DNA of 64,000 nucleotides, taken from the NCBI GenBank assembly GCA_963766935.1, contig CAVYBY010000002.1, positions 310,001-374,000 on the forward strand, written 5' to 3'. Shown one piece after another: positions 62,362 through 64,000 of this stretch. The notes beneath the pieces are model-generated. The model saw nothing but the letters and a program-made list of their open reading frames with translations, was not told the origin of the DNA and ran no database searches. The stretch is from CAVYBY01 sp963766935 (GTDB lineage Bacteria > Actinomycetota > UBA4738 > HRBIN12). Numbering within the stretch: position 1 is the stretch's first letter; every line of letters starts with the position of its first letter. The translations under genes were made by a program, and so were the position numbers.

Positions 62362-62391
62362 TTGCCTTGAACGGCCGTTCAAGGTTACGGT
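62362..62391 (+). promoter_or_regulatory. Promoter of the FAD oxidoreductase gene (TTGCCT-N18-TACGGT)
   Basis: The -35 TTGCCT (62362-62367) and -10 TACGGT (62386-62391) are 18 bp apart; ATG 62399 follows 7 nt later, leaderless. The spacer is almost entirely occupied by a palindrome. Confidence 0.6.
62365..62384 (+). promoter_or_regulatory. Perfect 20-bp palindromic operator (TetR-like)
   Basis: CCTTGAACGGCCGTTCAAGG is a perfect inverted repeat located between the -35 and -10 hexamers. Its TGAACG/CGTTCA core resembles operators of TetR-family regulators. A protein bound here would exclude RNA polymerase. No regulator gene is visible in the window, so it probably lies downstream or elsewhere. 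Confidence 0.7.
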
Positions 62392-62398
62392 CGGGGTC

Positions 62399-64000
62399 AT
62401 GAGCGGCTCATCGCGGGACGCCGTCGTCATCGGGGGCGGTCACAACGGTCTCGTGGCCGCCGCGTACCTGGCGAGGCGGGGAGCCCGCACGGTCGTGTGC
62501 GAGGCGCGGCACAAGGTGGGCGGCGCCGCGGACACGATGGCTCCCTGGCCGGAGGCGCCCGAGTTCCGGGTCACGACGCTCAGCTACGTGATGAGCCTCA
62601 TGCCCGACACCATCGTCCGCGATCTCGCGCTCGACCGCCACGGCTACCGGCCGCACCCCGTCGGTCCGTACATCGTGCCGTTCGCCGATGGGCGAAGCAT
62701 CGTTCAGCACGACGACCCGAAACACGATCACGACGAGTTCGCGGCCTTCTCGAAGAAGGACGCGGACGCGGCGGCCGACTGGCACGCATGGATCGGCGGG
62801 CTCGCGGAGGTGCTCGGTCCGATGCTGATGACGACGCCGCCCAGGGTCGGTTCGAAGAAGCCGAAGGATCTCCTCGACCAGCTCCGTCTCGCCTGGCGCT
62901 TTCGCGGGCTCGACGTCCGCGGCGTCGGCGACCTGACCCGGCTGATGACGATGTCCGTGTTCGACGTCCTCGACCGGTTCTTCGAGTCCGACCAGGTGAA
63001 GACGGTCATGGCGCTCAACGGGCTGATCGGAACCTGGGCGGGCCCGCACGAACCGGGAACCGGCTACGTGATGGCCCACCACTCGATCGGCGACGTCGGC
63101 GGCGGTCAGCTCGGAGCCTGGGCCGTGCCGGAGGGCGGGATGGGCGCGGTGGCCGACGCCATCGCGTCGAGCGCGCGTGCGGCCGGCGCCGAGATCCGCG
63201 TGAACACCCGCGTCGAGCGGATCCTCACCGACGGCGGCCGTGCACGCGGCGTCGTCATCGAGGGCGGCGAGGAGATCCACGCGCCGCTCGTCGTCACCGC
63301 CTGTCACCCGCAGATCACGTTTCTTCGCCAGCTGGAGCCGGACCAGCTGCCGACGGAGTTCCTCGACGACATCCGGAACTGGAAGACGCGCAGCGGCGTC
63401 GTGAAGATCAATCTTGCGCTCGACCGGCTGCCCGTCCTTGCCTCCAACCCCGAGCTCACCGACTTCTCCGGGGGATTCGAGCTGGCCGGTTCGGTGGCCC
63501 AGCTGGAACGCGGCTTCGAGGAAGCCCGGGCGGGAACCCCCGCGACCCGGCCGTTCAGCGACGGCGTGATCCCGACGGTGCTCGACCCCTCGCTGGCGCC
63601 GGAGGGCAAGCACGTGATGTCGCTGTTCACGCAGTGGGTCCCGCACGAGTGGAGCCAGGAGCCGCACCGAGAGGAGCTCGAGGCATACGCGGACCGCGTG
63701 ATCGCCGGCTACGACGAGGTCGCCCCCGGGTTCACCGACTCCGTGCTGCACCGCCAGGTGATCGGGCCCTACGACATGGAGCAGGAGTGGGGGCTGATCG
63801 GCGGCAACATCTTCCACGGCGAGCTCTCGGCGGAGCAGCTCTTCCACATGCGGCCGGCGCCCGGGTACGCGGACTACCGAACGCCGATCCGCGGCCTGTA
63901 CCAGTGCTCCAGCGCGACGCACGCCGGCGGCGGCGTCTGCGGGATCCCCGCGTACAACTGCGTCCGCGAGATCGTCCGCGACCGCCACACCGGCCGCCGG
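62399..64000 (+). CDS. FAD-dependent oxidoreductase, PYROXD2/phytoene-dehydrogenase-like (3' partial)
   Basis: The frame is open from ATG 62399 to the last base (534 codons), so the end lies outside the window. The dinucleotide-binding motif GGGHNGLVAAAYLARRG is at residues ~12-28, followed by RHKVGGAADTM, as in the COG1233 family. The late segment RGLYQCSSATHAGGGVCGIPAYN is the C-terminal FAD motif, so few residues are missing. The sequence is closer to PYROXD2-like proteins than to carotenoid desaturases of biosynthetic clusters. An antiparallel frame at 62408-63988 is its shadow. Expression is predicted to be repressor-controlled through the promoter palindrome. Confidence 0.88.
   Translation, partial: MSGSSRDAVVIGGGHNGLVAAAYLARRGARTVVCEARHKVGGAADTMAPWPEAPEFRVTTLSYVMSLMPDTIVRDLALDRHGYRPHPVGPYIVPFADGRSIVQHDDPKHDHDEFAAFSKKDADAAADWHAWIGGLAEVLGPMLMTTPPRVGSKKPKDLLDQLRLAWRFRGLDVRGVGDLTRLMTMSVFDVLDRFFESDQVKTVMALNGLIGTWAGPHEPGTGYVMAHHSIGDVGGGQLGAWAVPEGGMGAVADAIASSARAAGAEIRVNTRVERILTDGGRARGVVIEGGEEIHAPLVVTACHPQITFLRQLEPDQLPTEFLDDIRNWKTRSGVVKINLALDRLPVLASNPELTDFSGGFELAGSVAQLERGFEEARAGTPATRPFSDGVIPTVLDPSLAPEGKHVMSLFTQWVPHEWSQEPHREELEAYADRVIAGYDEVAPGFTDSVLHRQVIGPYDMEQEWGLIGGNIFHGELSAEQLFHMRPAPGYADYRTPIRGLYQCSSATHAGGGVCGIPAYNCVREIVRDRHTGRR

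Noticed and set aside
62408..63988. Minus-strand open frame of 526 codons at the right end
   Set aside because: The plus strand is open through the window end with FAD-binding motifs at both ends of the protein. The minus frame is its shadow and only looks attractive because the true gene has no stop within the window.
62399..64000. Carotenoid biosynthesis cluster
   Set aside because: The oxidoreductase resembles phytoene desaturase only at family level. No phytoene synthase or other carotenoid gene is adjacent in the window.

Overview
The window looks like chromosomal backbone of a high-GC actinobacterium (Actinomycetota), probably a deep-branching or uncultured lineage; I cannot place it more precisely. 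Support: GC is very high by eye; DivIVA, MarP, GatCAB, a GlnRS/AsnRS-independent amidotransferase layout, and Asp-type MurA are all present; and the gene order argS, hom-thrC-thrB, rho, rpmE, prfA, prmC, tsaC, wecA, atpIBEFHAGDC, murA matches, from memory, the M. tuberculosis Rv1292-Rv1315 order. I see no phage, insertion sequence, CRISPR array, tRNA or rRNA, and no gap longer than 300 bp; the largest gaps are 19599-19763, 60901-61060 and 23904-24029.

Layout. 1-4886: argS (5' cut) and the threonine operon hom-thrC-thrB, with thrB frameshifted. 4883-9921: a module inserted into the conserved backbone, with a MarP-type protease on the minus strand, a metallophosphoesterase, a two-gene pathway predicted to make cyclic 2,3-diphosphoglycerate (2-phosphoglycerate kinase plus cDPG synthetase), and a transaldolase. 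9926-19598: rho, rpmE, DUF1385, divIVA, prfA-prmC-tsaC-phosphatase, glyA, wecA. 19764-23903: a spermidine/putrescine-type ABC transporter (potADBC). 24030-31250: a complete F1Fo ATP synthase operon behind a clear promoter. 31325-39354: murA (with Asp instead of the catalytic Cys), an unrecognised membrane protein, CPBP and PrsW membrane proteases, an SCP2-like protein, a zinc alcohol dehydrogenase and meaB. 39418-42781: a CbiMQO cobalt/nickel transporter and a convergent Fur-family regulator. 42870-46020: enoyl-CoA hydratase, two tiny Cys-rich proteins and a pabB-pabC fusion. 46064-54935: mnmA, UPF0280, ligA and gatC-gatA / gatB, split by an EamA transporter and an aldo-keto reductase. 54947-58068: an MFS protein, then a Rieske ferredoxin with its reductase. 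58160-60900: class V aminotransferase and serA. 60935-62338: a DHA3-type MFS efflux gene behind a 14-codon leader ORF with a hairpin. 62399-64000: an FAD oxidoreductase (PYROXD2-like) that runs off the window and has a perfect 20-bp palindrome in its promoter.

Two themes run through the window. First, genes inside operons are joined by ATGA/GTGA overlaps, while most operon heads have a -10 hexamer of the form TANNCT (or close) only 6-10 nt before the start codon and no Shine-Dalgarno. This indicates widespread leaderless translation, and it helped me choose starts. Second, four genes (thrB, the protein after murA, the CPBP protease, the small secreted protein before prsW) each need a single-base correction, mostly in a C or G run, to become full-length family members. 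That pattern suggests residual sequencing error more than gene decay.
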